Below, piece by piece: positions 26,416 through 34,772 of a stretch of 64,000 bases of DNA. The notes under the pieces were generated by a model that saw only the letters and a program-made list of their open reading frames with translations, was not told where the DNA came from and ran no database searches. The stretch is from contig JASBYJ010000004.1 of assembly GCA_029984035.1 (NCBI GenBank), forward strand, positions 98,536 to 162,535. The letters are read 5' to 3'. Position numbers and translations under genes: made by a program. Origin of the DNA: Conchiformibius sp. Its GTDB lineage: Bacteria > Pseudomonadota > Gammaproteobacteria > Burkholderiales > Neisseriaceae. Each line of letters starts with the position of its first letter. Within the stretch, counting starts at the first letter, position 1.

Positions 26416-27300
26416 ATGTCGGTAAAAACTTTTATCTGTGGATTGGCTGCTGCCGTGTTGTTAAGTGCCTGCGGTACGCTGACGGGTATTCCCTCACATG
26501 GTGGCGGCAAACGTTTTGCCATTGAGCAGGAATTGGTTTCCGCTTCTTCCCGTGCTGCCGTTAAGGATATGAATTTAACTGCCTTGCAGGGCAGGAAAGT
26601 AGCATTGTATGTTTCTACAATGGGCGACCAAGGTTCCGGTACGATTTCGGGCGGACGTTATTCCATTGATGCCTTAATTCGCGGCGAGTATCTGAATAAT
26701 CCCGTCTCCACTACGCAATACGATTATCCGCAATACACCACAACGGCAAGCACAACCGCAGACAGCCTGAACAGCAATACCCAATCGGTTTCCGTATTGA
26801 ATGCGCCCAGCACGTCCAAAACACAAACAGGCAAAAAAACCATTCGCCGTGCCGCAGGTTTGGCAACCAACGGTATGGGCGAATACCGCAACGAAACCCT
26901 GATTACCAATCCGAAAGATATCTCGTATCTGAACAATTTGGTGCAAACGGTTTTTTTCTTGCGTGGCATTGATGTTGTTCCCGCGCAATATGCAGATACC
27001 GATGTATTCGTGAATGTGGACGTGTTCGGCACAATCCGCAGCCGTACCGAGATGCATCTCTATAATGCCGAAACTTTGCGGGCGCAAACCAAGCTGGAAT
27101 ATTTTGCCGTAGACCGCAACAATAAAAAACTGTTGATTAAACCACAGGTCAATGCCTACGAAGCCACTTATAAAGAGCAATACGCTTTGTGGGCGGGACC
27201 GTATAAAGTGGAAAAACACTTAAAGCCAACGGATGGCTTGATGGTGGATTTTTCCGATATTACGCCGTATCAAGGTTTCAGGCAGCCTGAACAACCCTAA
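26416..27300 (+). CDS. mafA: MafA lipoprotein
   Basis: A 294-aa surface lipoprotein of the neisserial MafA family. It has lipobox AVLLSACGTLTG with Cys near residue 19, the conserved KRFAIEQELVSASSRAAVKD start of the mature protein, and TEMHLYNAETLRAQTKLEYFAVDR in the middle. MafA is always encoded upstream of MafB and is thought to help its export or delivery. The C-terminal GFRQPEQP is read from a DUS. I start at ATG 26416; upstream open codons cross two DUS copies. Confidence 0.9.
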   Translation: MSVKTFICGLAAAVLLSACGTLTGIPSHGGGKRFAIEQELVSASSRAAVKDMNLTALQGRKVALYVSTMGDQGSGTISGGRYSIDALIRGEYLNNPVSTTQYDYPQYTTTASTTADSLNSNTQSVSVLNAPSTSKTQTGKKTIRRAAGLATNGMGEYRNETLITNPKDISYLNNLVQTVFFLRGIDVVPAQYADTDVFVNVDVFGTIRSRTEMHLYNAETLRAQTKLEYFAVDRNNKKLLIKPQVNAYEATYKEQYALWAGPYKVEKHLKPTDGLMVDFSDITPYQGFRQPEQP

Positions 27301-27322
27301 ACCGCATGAACGGAGAAACAAT

Positions 27323-28594
27323 ATGAAAAATTGGCGTACTGCTGCGGCAAAAAAAATATTATCGTATGTGCTGGTATTGGCAACGGCAATGCTGCCGTTT
27401 GCTGCACAGGCAAACAGCTTGGTAAACGACCCTTTTGTCCGAGATGCGGCAAACCGCCGCAATTTTGAACCGGGCGGCAAATACCATCTGTTCGGCAGTC
27501 GCGGCATTACTGCCAACCGCAAAGGCACTATCAGCGTGATTCCCGCAAGCAGCCAGACTGTCGGCGGCTTGCGCTTGGAACAGGCTTTGATTCGCGGAGG
27601 AATTTCATACGATGTCCGTTTCTCCAATCACGGTCATGAAGTACATGCACCGTTTGACTATCATGCCAGCCGCCAATCCTCCGATAAAAAAGGGCAGGCA
27701 CTGATAGGTTTTACCACCTATCAATTAAATTGGAGCGGACACGAACACCATCCTGCCGATGGCTATGACGGCCCGCAAGGCGGCGGATTTCCTGCTCCGA
27801 CAGGTGCGCGGGACGAATACAGCTACAGTATTTCGGGCAGTGCCGCACGGGTAGAAGTCAAATTTGACGATAACAGGGATACACGGCAGCGTTTTGAAGA
27901 CCGTTTCAAAAATGCTGCGGATATGGCGGCAAACGGCGTTAAAGACGCGTGGAAACAGGCGGCCACCCACAATCCCGAATTAAACCGCGTAGGCAATGCA
28001 GCCGAAGCGGTAAGTGCGGCGGTATCGGGGGTAGGCAGCTTAGCAGGCAGCGTCTGGGAAGGCATTGGTGCTGGAGATGCCGCACAAGGCATACAAGTGG
28101 TACAAGCCATAGCAGGCGTAGAAGCCTTGCGTGCTTTGCCGCCCGAGGCACAATTAAAAGCCGTATCGGCGATGACCGAAGCGGCGGACGGCTATGATGC
28201 AGCGAATGCCGCCTATGCGAGATGGGCGCAACAGAACCCGAATGCGGCTGCGGTGGTGGGGGCTGCGGGGAATGTGGCAGAGCAGGTGGCTAGTCGTGGC
28301 AAGGGAACTGTTAGTAATAAAGTTAGTGGTAGTAGACGGCGCGCACCTGAATATGATGGAGGCACTATTAATGAAACGAGTTTTATTAATTCGGCTGAAA
28401 GATGGTTAGGGGATAAATACCACTCTTTGCGTGGCGGACGTTATGTATCAGAGGATGGTATGAGACAGGTAAGATATGGTAATCATGAAACTACAACTCC
28501 CGTACATCATGGACATTTTGAGGCTTATGATAAACCTGCTAATCAAGGTGGCAGCGTAATAGAAAATACAAGAGTACGAATTGAATCTGATTAG
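27323..28594 (+). CDS. mafB: MafB polymorphic toxin
   Basis: A 423-aa secreted toxin. The signal peptide ends near residue 30 (MLPFAAQANS). The MafB N-terminal domain follows, including HGHEVHAPFDYHASR and YSYSISGSAARVEVKFDD. Then comes the shared helical module (NPELNR...NAAYARWAQQNPNAAAVVG) to about residue 330. The last ~90 residues are the variable toxin domain (AERWLGDKY, RQVRYGNHETTTPVHHGHFE) with several His residues, possibly a small nuclease. The shared module is repeated in five silent cassettes downstream. The neighbouring small gene should be its immunity factor. Confidence 0.85.
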   Translation: MKNWRTAAAKKILSYVLVLATAMLPFAAQANSLVNDPFVRDAANRRNFEPGGKYHLFGSRGITANRKGTISVIPASSQTVGGLRLEQALIRGGISYDVRFSNHGHEVHAPFDYHASRQSSDKKGQALIGFTTYQLNWSGHEHHPADGYDGPQGGGFPAPTGARDEYSYSISGSAARVEVKFDDNRDTRQRFEDRFKNAADMAANGVKDAWKQAATHNPELNRVGNAAEAVSAAVSGVGSLAGSVWEGIGAGDAAQGIQVVQAIAGVEALRALPPEAQLKAVSAMTEAADGYDAANAAYARWAQQNPNAAAVVGAAGNVAEQVASRGKGTVSNKVSGSRRRAPEYDGGTINETSFINSAERWLGDKYHSLRGGRYVSEDGMRQVRYGNHETTTPVHHGHFEAYDKPANQGGSVIENTRVRIESD

Positions 28595-28609
28595 GATGAG
28601 TTTATTTAT

Positions 28610-28876
28610 ATGAGTTTTAGAGAGATTGCAAAGGTTAGTTTACTGGGAATTGTACCGACAGGGAAAGTAACTCATAGCACAGAAGATGGGATACTTCCTG
28701 CTCCATATGCATTAAGTATTATTCAGGATGATTGTGATGGTGGATATTACTTATTATATTTGGATAAAGACGGTATTGAGCAGACAGATACTTATCATGA
28801 GCATTTATGTTTAGCTCTTGAACAAGCCGAGTTTGAATTTGGTATTAAGCCTGATAGTTGGGCGTTTACTAAATAA
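28610..28876 (+). CDS. putative MafI immunity protein for MafB
   Basis: An 88-aa acidic protein encoded 15 bp after mafB. No signal peptide, consistent with cytosolic neutralisation of the toxin in the producing cell. No family recognised. The immunity role is inferred from position, size, acidity and low GC. Confidence 0.65.
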   Translation: MSFREIAKVSLLGIVPTGKVTHSTEDGILPAPYALSIIQDDCDGGYYLLYLDKDGIEQTDTYHEHLCLALEQAEFEFGIKPDSWAFTK

Positions 28877-28883
28877 TCTGCAA

Positions 28884-28980
28884 GCGTAGGTTGGGTTAAG
28901 CGCAGCCGTAACCCAACGCGGCACAAAAAAGTTTGGATTGTTGGGTTTGCGCTTCGCTACAACCCAAGCTACACAGTATC
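28884..28980. repeat. maf inter-cassette inverted repeat, copy 1
   Basis: TAGGTTGGGTTAAGCGCAGC then GTAACCCAACG, and a second arm pair TTGGGTTTGCGC / CAACCCAAGCTAC. The element can fold into nested hairpins and is followed by a variant DUS (AGGCTGCTTGAA) and the start of a silent cassette. Nearly identical to the copy at 32007. Confidence 0.8.
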
Positions 28981-29008
28981 AAAACAGAAAAATTTTCAGG
29001 CTGCTTGA

Positions 29009-29665
29009 AAACGGCACCCAAATTTTAATAAAGATGTACAGCATGATGCGACCACCCATAATCCCGAATTAAACCGAGCAGGCAATGCAGCCGAAGCGGG
29101 CGATGCCGCACAAGGCATACAAGTGGTACAAGCCATAGCAGGCGTAGAAGCCTTGCGTGCTTTGCCGCCCGAGGCACAATTAAAAGCCGTATCGGCGATG
29201 ACCGAAGCGGCGGACGGCTATGATGCAGCGAATGCCGCCTATGCGAGATGGGCGCAACAGAACCCGAATGCGGCTGCGGTGGTAGGAGTTGCGGGGAATG
29301 TGGCGGAGCAGGTGATTAGTCGTGGACGTAAGAGTGTTAGCAGTGTAGATAATTTCAATAGAAATAGACCATCGAGTTTTAGACGGCAAACATTAAAAGA
29401 TGCATGGGATAGAGCTGAAGATGGTACTGAATTAAATACAAAAAGGTGTCTAACTTGTGGAAGGGATGTTAGGGGTAATCCATATAATAAAGAGCGTAGA
29501 GACGGTGAGAATGGTTGGGATGCCAGTCATAATCCTTCTTGGAATAATCGGGATAGGGAATTTTCTAATAGAAAAGAATTATTAGACGAATACAATCGTG
29601 GGGTAAATGTAGAATGTAGGCATTGTAATCGTTCTGGACAGGATAATGACGAAAGGTTTAAATAG
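29009..29665 (+). pseudogene. silent mafB C-terminal cassette A (GH-E/HNH-like toxin)
   Basis: An open frame without signal or proper start. It begins inside the shared module (FNKD...THNPELNRAGNAAEA) and runs to the toxin tip. About 20 codons are missing in frame between NAAEA and GDAAQG compared with mafB, with AGCGG at the deletion ends. The tip has RCLTCGRDV, GWDASHNPSWNNR and NVECRHCNRSG: two CxxC pairs and a W-D-x-x-H-x-P motif like GH-E family HNH nucleases. Reservoir for toxin switching by recombination with mafB. Confidence 0.75.
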
Positions 29666-30202
29666 ATGAAATTAGTTAATCATATTGAAAAATATGTGGG
29701 TGAAATTTCATATGGAATATTAAGAAATCATTTAAATTTAAGTGTGGCGGTTATTGAAAATAAGCCAATTAGTAATTTGAAAACATTTGTTACTCTTGGT
29801 CTTAATCAGTATGATATTGGTTATAAAAGTAGATTTGAATTATTATTTGTTTGTAAATTGGAAATAAAAAGCGATGAAATCTCATCAATGCTTCTTTGGT
29901 TGGCAGAGCGAATAATTGTAGATAAAAAAATAATATTATGTGGGGAAGTGATTTTTTTATCTCAAAATATTAGTATTAGTAAAATGAAGGCTTTTTATGT
30001 AGCTATGCCTTTTTATTTTGATGATGATTTCCAAGTGGTTAATTATTTTGATAATGATGTTGTATTTCCTTTACTCATTCCTATTTATGAGAGTGAGGCG
30101 AAGTTAATTCAGCAAAAGGGATGGAGAAGTTTTGAGAATTTTTTATATCAAAAACAAATTGATAATTTGTACGATTTGAATCGCCAAGTTTTTCATTGGT
30201 AA
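29666..30202 (+). CDS. SUFU-family immunity protein
   Basis: A 178-aa protein starting directly after the cassette A stop. The C-terminal half (VAMPFYFDDDFQVVNYFDN then LLIPIYESEAKLIQQKGW) matches the suppressor-of-fused domain used as an immunity protein against several polymorphic nucleases. It presumably protects against the cassette A toxin. AT-rich. Confidence 0.75.
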   Translation: MKLVNHIEKYVGEISYGILRNHLNLSVAVIENKPISNLKTFVTLGLNQYDIGYKSRFELLFVCKLEIKSDEISSMLLWLAERIIVDKKIILCGEVIFLSQNISISKMKAFYVAMPFYFDDDFQVVNYFDNDVVFPLLIPIYESEAKLIQQKGWRSFENFLYQKQIDNLYDLNRQVFHW

Positions 30203-30228
30203 ATATAATCTATTTTTAGGCAGCCTGA

Positions 30229-30825
30229 AAACGGCGCACAGATTTTAATAAAGATGTACGGCATGACTCGACCACCCATAATCCCGAATTAAACCGCGCA
30301 GGTAATGCAGCCGAAGCGGCGGACGGCTATGATGCGGCCAATGCCGCCTATGCGAGATGGGCGCAACAGAACCCGAATGCGGCTGCGGTGGTGGGAGCTG
30401 TGGGAAATGTGGCGGATATTGCGCTTAAGAATAAGGGTGGAAAGAGTAATAATGATAAACATAGCGGGTTCAGTCAGGATAATTTTAATGCACAATCTAT
30501 TAATGCACAGATAGCATTATCTAAAAAATTATCAGGACTGGAAAATGCGCAAAATAGTGCAGTAAAGGTAAGAAAGCTACTTGACGGGCGTATCAGATAT
30601 TATGGTGAAGAGCGCCCTGCTAAAACACCTGGTAGAACAAGAGGAAATAGTTTTATAACTAAGCATGACCCTAAAACCGGTATTGTGCGGCAATGGATGG
30701 AAAGTTATGACCATGATGGGAATGTAACTATGGTTCACCCAAAATCAATCAATGGTCAAACGGTAACTTTCCAGCATTATCCGCCCACCAAATCGGAACT
30801 CGAATCATGGAAAAAATCACGGTAA
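30229..30825 (+). pseudogene. silent mafB C-terminal cassette B
   Basis: A start-less open frame with a larger in-frame deletion: NAAEA joins directly to ADGYDAANAAYARW, both sides sharing CCGAAGCGG. The toxin tip reads GRIRYYGEERPAKTPGRTRG, then HDPKTGIVRQWMESYDHDGN and QHYPPTKSE. I have seen this RYY...PAxTPG...W.E..DH.G pattern at the C-terminus of polymorphic toxins in other phyla; its activity is unknown to me. It overlaps the next gene by 19 bp. Confidence 0.7.
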
Positions 30826-31043
30826 AATCAGCATATAATATGTTCAACCAATTGATTGTTAATGGGGCGAATGTAAATAAGATTGCTAATTTAGCATTGG
30901 ATTGTATGAATTTATGGGATAGTAATAATGCTAAAGAAGCTTATTATATTGTCTATGATTTGGCTTTATTGGAAGAAGAGGGTATGGAGCTATCATATTA
31001 TGATATTTGTAAATTAATTCATAATCTTAAATATTATATGTAA
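30807..31043 (+). CDS. putative immunity protein for cassette B
   Basis: A 78-aa, AT-rich, acidic helical protein whose ATG lies inside the end of cassette B. No family recognised. Position and size make it the partner of the cassette B toxin. Confidence 0.6.
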   Translation: MEKITVKSAYNMFNQLIVNGANVNKIANLALDCMNLWDSNNAKEAYYIVYDLALLEEEGMELSYYDICKLIHNLKYYM

Positions 31044-31098
31044 AAGCTGAATTAAAGATAGATAATTGTGTGGAATGTACTAGAGTGGTTGAGCAAGT

Positions 31099-31190
31099 TT
31101 AGGTTAGGCGCAGCCGTAACCCAATGCAGCACAAAAAGGTTTAGATTGTTGGGTTTATGCTTCACGATAACCCAACCTACAGAGTATCAA
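31099..31190. repeat. maf inter-cassette inverted repeat, copy 2
   Basis: A degenerate copy: TTAGGTTAGGCGCAGCCGTAAC, then TTGGGTTTATGCTTCACG and ATAACCCAACCTAC. It is followed by a consensus DUS and AACGGCGCACAGGTTTT, which is the common entry sequence of the cassettes. Confidence 0.7.
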
Positions 31191-31216
31191 AACAGAAATA
31201 TTTTCAGGCTGCCTGA

Positions 31217-31762
31217 AAACGGCGCACAGGTTTTAATAAAGACGCATGGAAACAGGCGGCCACCCATAATCCCGAATTAAACCGCGCAGGCAATGCAGCC
31301 GAAGCGGCGGACGGCTATGATGCGGCCAATGCCGCCTATGCGAGATGGGCGCAACAGAACCCGAATGCGGCTGCGGTGGCGGGAGCTGCGGGGAATGTGG
31401 CGGAGCAGGTGGTTAATCGTGGAAAAAAGGTGGACAATGCATCGCATATAAAACCAACAACAAAAGTTGATGCTGTTATCAATGAGACTAATACTAAAAA
31501 AGGCAATATATTGAGTGAATATACTTTATCCTCTGATGAGGCTTTGGATGCAGGAATTAAATATTTGGGTTCTGAATATAGAGAGATTGGTAAACCAGGT
31601 AGTGGAGTTTACCGAAATCAAGAAGGTACAAGACAATTTAGAATAGACAAGAATTCGTTGGAAGGAAATCATGCTCCAGATGTCCCGCACGTGCATCTAG
31701 AGAGAATAAACCCAAACCAGAAAAAGCCTATAAGCAACAATCATATTCCAATTAAAGATTGA
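31217..31762 (+). pseudogene. silent mafB C-terminal cassette C
   Basis: A start-less frame, FNKDAWKQAATHNPELNR, with the same NAAEA/ADGYD deletion as cassette B. The tip has YLGSEYREIGKPGSGVYRN, GTRQFRIDKNSLEGNH and DVPHVHLE. Its order of motifs (LG..Y, G.Y, RQ.R, H.H.E) parallels the tip of the expressed mafB, so the two look like diverged members of one toxin fold. Confidence 0.7.
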
Positions 31763-31772
31763 GAAATTATCT

Positions 31773-32012
31773 ATGGATATAAGATTTAATATACAGGGGA
31801 TGATTTTAAATAGTCGTAATCCACAAGAGAAATTCATAAAAATCATTGATGATAAAGAAAATACGGGAGGGTTTATCATATTTTTATCAGGGAACGGTAA
31901 TTTTTCATTTCCTGATAGCTATGATGATTGGGTTGAAGATTTAGCGGCATTGGAACAATATTTACAAGAAGCTGCATGGATTATTGATTGGAAAACAGGC
32001 AAGCAAGCGTAG
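31773..32012 (+). CDS. putative immunity protein for cassette C
   Basis: A 79-aa protein encoded 10 bp after cassette C, acidic in its second half (SYDDWVEDLAALEQYLQEAA). Same size class as the mafB immunity protein at 28610. No family recognised. The last codons run into the next inverted repeat. Confidence 0.6.
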   Translation: MDIRFNIQGMILNSRNPQEKFIKIIDDKENTGGFIIFLSGNGNFSFPDSYDDWVEDLAALEQYLQEAAWIIDWKTGKQA

Positions 32013-32096
32013 GTTGGGTTAGGCGCAGCCGTAACCCAACGCGGCACAAAAAAGTTTGGATTGTTGGGTTTGCGCTTCGCTACAACCCAAGCTACA
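32007..32096. repeat. maf inter-cassette inverted repeat, copy 3
   Basis: Nearly base-identical to the copy at 28884, and the identity runs on through the variant DUS into the first ~100 bp of the following cassette. This points to a recent duplication of cassette A's 5' part. Confidence 0.8.
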
Positions 32097-32131
32097 CAGT
32101 ATCAAAACAGAAAAATTTTCAGGCTGCTTGA

Positions 32132-32851
32132 AAACGGCACCCAAATTTTAATAAAGATGTACAGCATGATGCGACCACCCATAATCCCGAATTAAACCGA
32201 GCAGGCAATGCAGCCGAAGCGGTAAGTGCAGCGGTATCGGGTGTAGGCAGCTTGGCAGACAGTGTCTGGGAAGCCATCGGAGCGGGCGATGCCGCACAAG
32301 GCATACAAGTGGTACAAGCCATAGCAGGCGTAGAAGCCTTGCGTGCTTTGCCGCCCGAGGCACAATTAAAAGCCGTATCGGCGATGACCGAAGCGGCGGA
32401 CGGCTATGATGCAGCGAATGCCGCCTATGCGAGATGGGCGCAACAGAACCCGAATGCGGCTGCGGTGGCGGGAGCTGTGGGGAATGTGGCGGAGCAGGTG
32501 GCTAGTCGTGGGAAGAAAGGTAGCGTATCTGCAGTCGTATTATCAGATATGGAGAAAGCTCAGCAAAGAGCAGAGAAGTTAAGTAGGAATGATAGATCTG
32601 GAAAGGATTTTACTAAGGCTGGTAAAGAGGCAGTAATTGAACTAAATAGATCAAGGAATCATGGTAAGGTAATATGTGAATCTTGTGGTATTGAAACTGT
32701 TCCAGCTCAAAAGTCAATGACAGGTGTTACTCCATCACAAAATGAAAGACATGTAGATCATGTTCATGCAAAATCAAAAGGAGGTAGTGGAACACCTGAT
32801 AATGGTCAAGTATTATGTCGTACATGTAATTTACAGAAGAGTAATAAGTGA
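32132..32851 (+). pseudogene. silent mafB C-terminal cassette D (HNH endonuclease toxin)
   Basis: A start-less frame that keeps the full shared module, including VSAAVSGVGSLADSVWEAIG, so it is not deleted like A-C. The tip is an HNH nuclease: VICESCGIETVPAQ, NERHVDHVHAKSKGG, and VLCRTCNLQK give CxxC, the catalytic D-H-x-x-x-K/S region and a second CxxC. A DNase toxin is likely. TGA overlaps the next ATG by 1 bp. Confidence 0.8.
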
Positions 32852-33273
32852 TGTGGTTAAATATCAATTTTTATGATTATGAAGGAAACATTGCTCTTGA
32901 AATACTGGAATGCCGGCAACTGGGCGATAATACGTGCCAAATTAAACAAATTCCTTTATTTGCCCCCAATTTGGCATTAGATGACGTTGTTTTGTTTGAA
33001 AATGAAAATGGTGTTTGTTATTTTGAAGGATTGTCGCTTGCATCAGGCAATTCTACTGTTCAAATAGTAGAGTTGGTTGAGAATAGTTTGGATAAATTGT
33101 ATGCGGAGTTGGAAAGTAAAATTCCACAATTATCGTTTTGTTTTTATAATCAGAGATATATGGCGGTCAATATTCCCCGGGAAGTGGTATTTGACGAGAT
33201 TCGGTCTGTATTGTATGAATATTCGGTATTGTCTCTAATTGACTTTAAAGAAGCGTGTTTGGGTTTTATATAA
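32851..33273 (+). CDS. putative immunity protein for cassette D (DUF4265-like)
   Basis: A 140-aa acidic protein. DDVVLFENENGVCYFEGLSLASGNSTVQ resembles the DUF4265 immunity-type fold (V-V-x-F/Y, then G-x-S-T-V-R). It should neutralise the HNH toxin of cassette D. The start overlaps the cassette stop (TGATG). Confidence 0.6.
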   Translation: MWLNINFYDYEGNIALEILECRQLGDNTCQIKQIPLFAPNLALDDVVLFENENGVCYFEGLSLASGNSTVQIVELVENSLDKLYAELESKIPQLSFCFYNQRYMAVNIPREVVFDEIRSVLYEYSVLSLIDFKEACLGFI

Positions 33274-33326
33274 TCATTGTCGGATGGCTGGATGGAAATA
33301 TTGGAAGTAAATCTGGTTTGGAGTAA

Positions 33327-33417
33327 GCGTAGGTTGGGTTAGGCGAAGCCGTAACCCAACGCGGCACAAAAAAGTTTGGATTGTTGGGTTTACGCTTCGC
33401 TCCAACCCAATCTACAA
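33327..33417. repeat. maf inter-cassette inverted repeat, copy 4
   Basis: TAGGTTGGGTTAGGCGAAGC / GTAACCCAACGCGGC and TTGGGTTTACGCTTCGCTCC, followed by a consensus DUS and the cassette entry sequence AACGGCGCACAGGTTT. Confidence 0.8.
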
Positions 33418-33451
33418 AGTATCAAGACAGAAAGATTTTCAGGCTGCCTGA

Positions 33452-34120
33452 AAACGGCGCACAGGTTTCAATAAAGACGCATGGAAACAGGCGGCTACCC
33501 ATAATCCCGAATTAAACCGCGTAGGCAATGCAGCCGAAGCGGTAAGTGCAGCTTTTTCCGGTGCAGGCAGTGTGCTGGGAGCTGGATGGGAAGCCATCGG
33601 AGCGGGCGATGCCGCGCAAGGCATACAAGTGGCACAAGCCATAGCAGGCGTAGAAGCCCTGCGTGCTTTGCCGCCTGAAGCGCAATTAAAAGCGGTATCG
33701 GCGATGACCGGAGCGGCGGACGGCTATGATGCGGCCGATGCCGCCTATGCGAGATGGGCGCAACAGAACCCGAATGCGGCTGCGGTAGTGGGGGCTGTAG
33801 GAAATGTGGCGGAGCAGGTAGTTAAAAAAGGACAAAAATATAAGGGAGGTAAACATAACGATACTAAACAGCCAGCAAATGATGGATTGGATTCTCATCA
33901 TTGCTCTGCAAAAAATTGTTATAAAAATTCTGATATAACGCCTGATGATGGATCTGCTATTCAAATGAAACCTGAAGACCACAAAGAAACAGCTAGTTAT
34001 GGAAGAAGTAAAGATGCTCAAAGTTATCGTGATAAACAGGAAAAGCTTTTAAATGAGGGTAAATTGCAGGAAGCGGTAGATATGGATATTCAAGATATTC
34101 GTTCTAAATTCGGTAATTAA
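33452..34120 (+). pseudogene. silent mafB C-terminal cassette E
   Basis: A start-less frame with a full but diverged shared module (VSAAFSGAGSVLGAGWEAIG). The tip has DSHHCSAKNCYKNSDITPDDG, then QMKPEDHKETASYG and EGKLQEAVDMDIQDIRSKFG, an His-rich nuclease-like domain. After the TAA at 34120 the same frame continues as WAIQDMQDYVDTLDANKFKN to 34203, suggesting that compensating indels removed the true end. Confidence 0.7.
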
Positions 34121-34200
34121 GTATGATGGGCTATTCAGGACATGCAGGATTATGTAGATACTTTAGATGCGAATAAATTTAAAAATAAAAGGAAGTCGAA

Positions 34201-34635
34201 ATGATTTTCAGCTTTGATGCCTTGCACCGAGACGAATTGTTCTACGGTATGCCTAGAGAAGTGGTTCGGGAGGTATTAAATGCCAAATACATTGAGTTTA
34301 GAAAGAATGAAGCATCATTGTATGCAGCTGATAAATTTGATACTTTAGATATTTTTTGTTTTTATAACGAAAATGGTTTATCGGAATTGGAAATTTTTCG
34401 TCCCAATCAGTTTATCTTTAATGGTTGCAATCTTTTTGAGTTAAGTTCTGAAGCTGTGTTGGCTTTGTTTTGTGATTCTGGCATAAAAGATTTTGCACAT
34501 GGTAAATGGGTGGTTGATGATGATGGGATAGTGGCAAAAAACGGTTCTTTCGGCACGATGGTAGATGAACGGGGGATAACGAAATATGTGTATATTGATT
34601 TTGAAAAGATAAAGCGGGTATTTTTTAGCAAATGA
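34201..34635 (+). CDS. putative immunity protein for cassette E
   Basis: A 144-aa protein after AGGAAG. PREVVREVLNAKYIEFRKN and DTLDIFCFYNENGLSELEIF suggest a small alpha/beta immunity fold; I cannot name the family. It is the last gene of the maf island. Downstream come a DUS, the cassette entry sequence AACGGCGCACAGGTTTT, and then nuoM. Confidence 0.6.
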   Translation: MIFSFDALHRDELFYGMPREVVREVLNAKYIEFRKNEASLYAADKFDTLDIFCFYNENGLSELEIFRPNQFIFNGCNLFELSSEAVLALFCDSGIKDFAHGKWVVDDDGIVAKNGSFGTMVDERGITKYVYIDFEKIKRVFFSK

Positions 34636-34772
34636 TAAATCATTGACGAGTTTGCGCTTTAATGTATCGGTGTTAACAGAAAAATTATTGAAAAATTTAA
34701 TTGAATGAAATATTTTCAGGCTGCCTGAAAACGGCGCACAGGTTTTAAAAATAGGGAACACAGGTAAAAACT

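Noticed and set aside
28884..33417. Regularly spaced repeats as a possible CRISPR array
   Set aside because: Units are about 90 bp and lie 0.9-2.2 kb apart between genes, with no spacers or cas genes.
26357..34772. Insertion sequence or transposase carrying the maf island
   Set aside because: No transposase, integrase or tRNA junction is visible at either edge.
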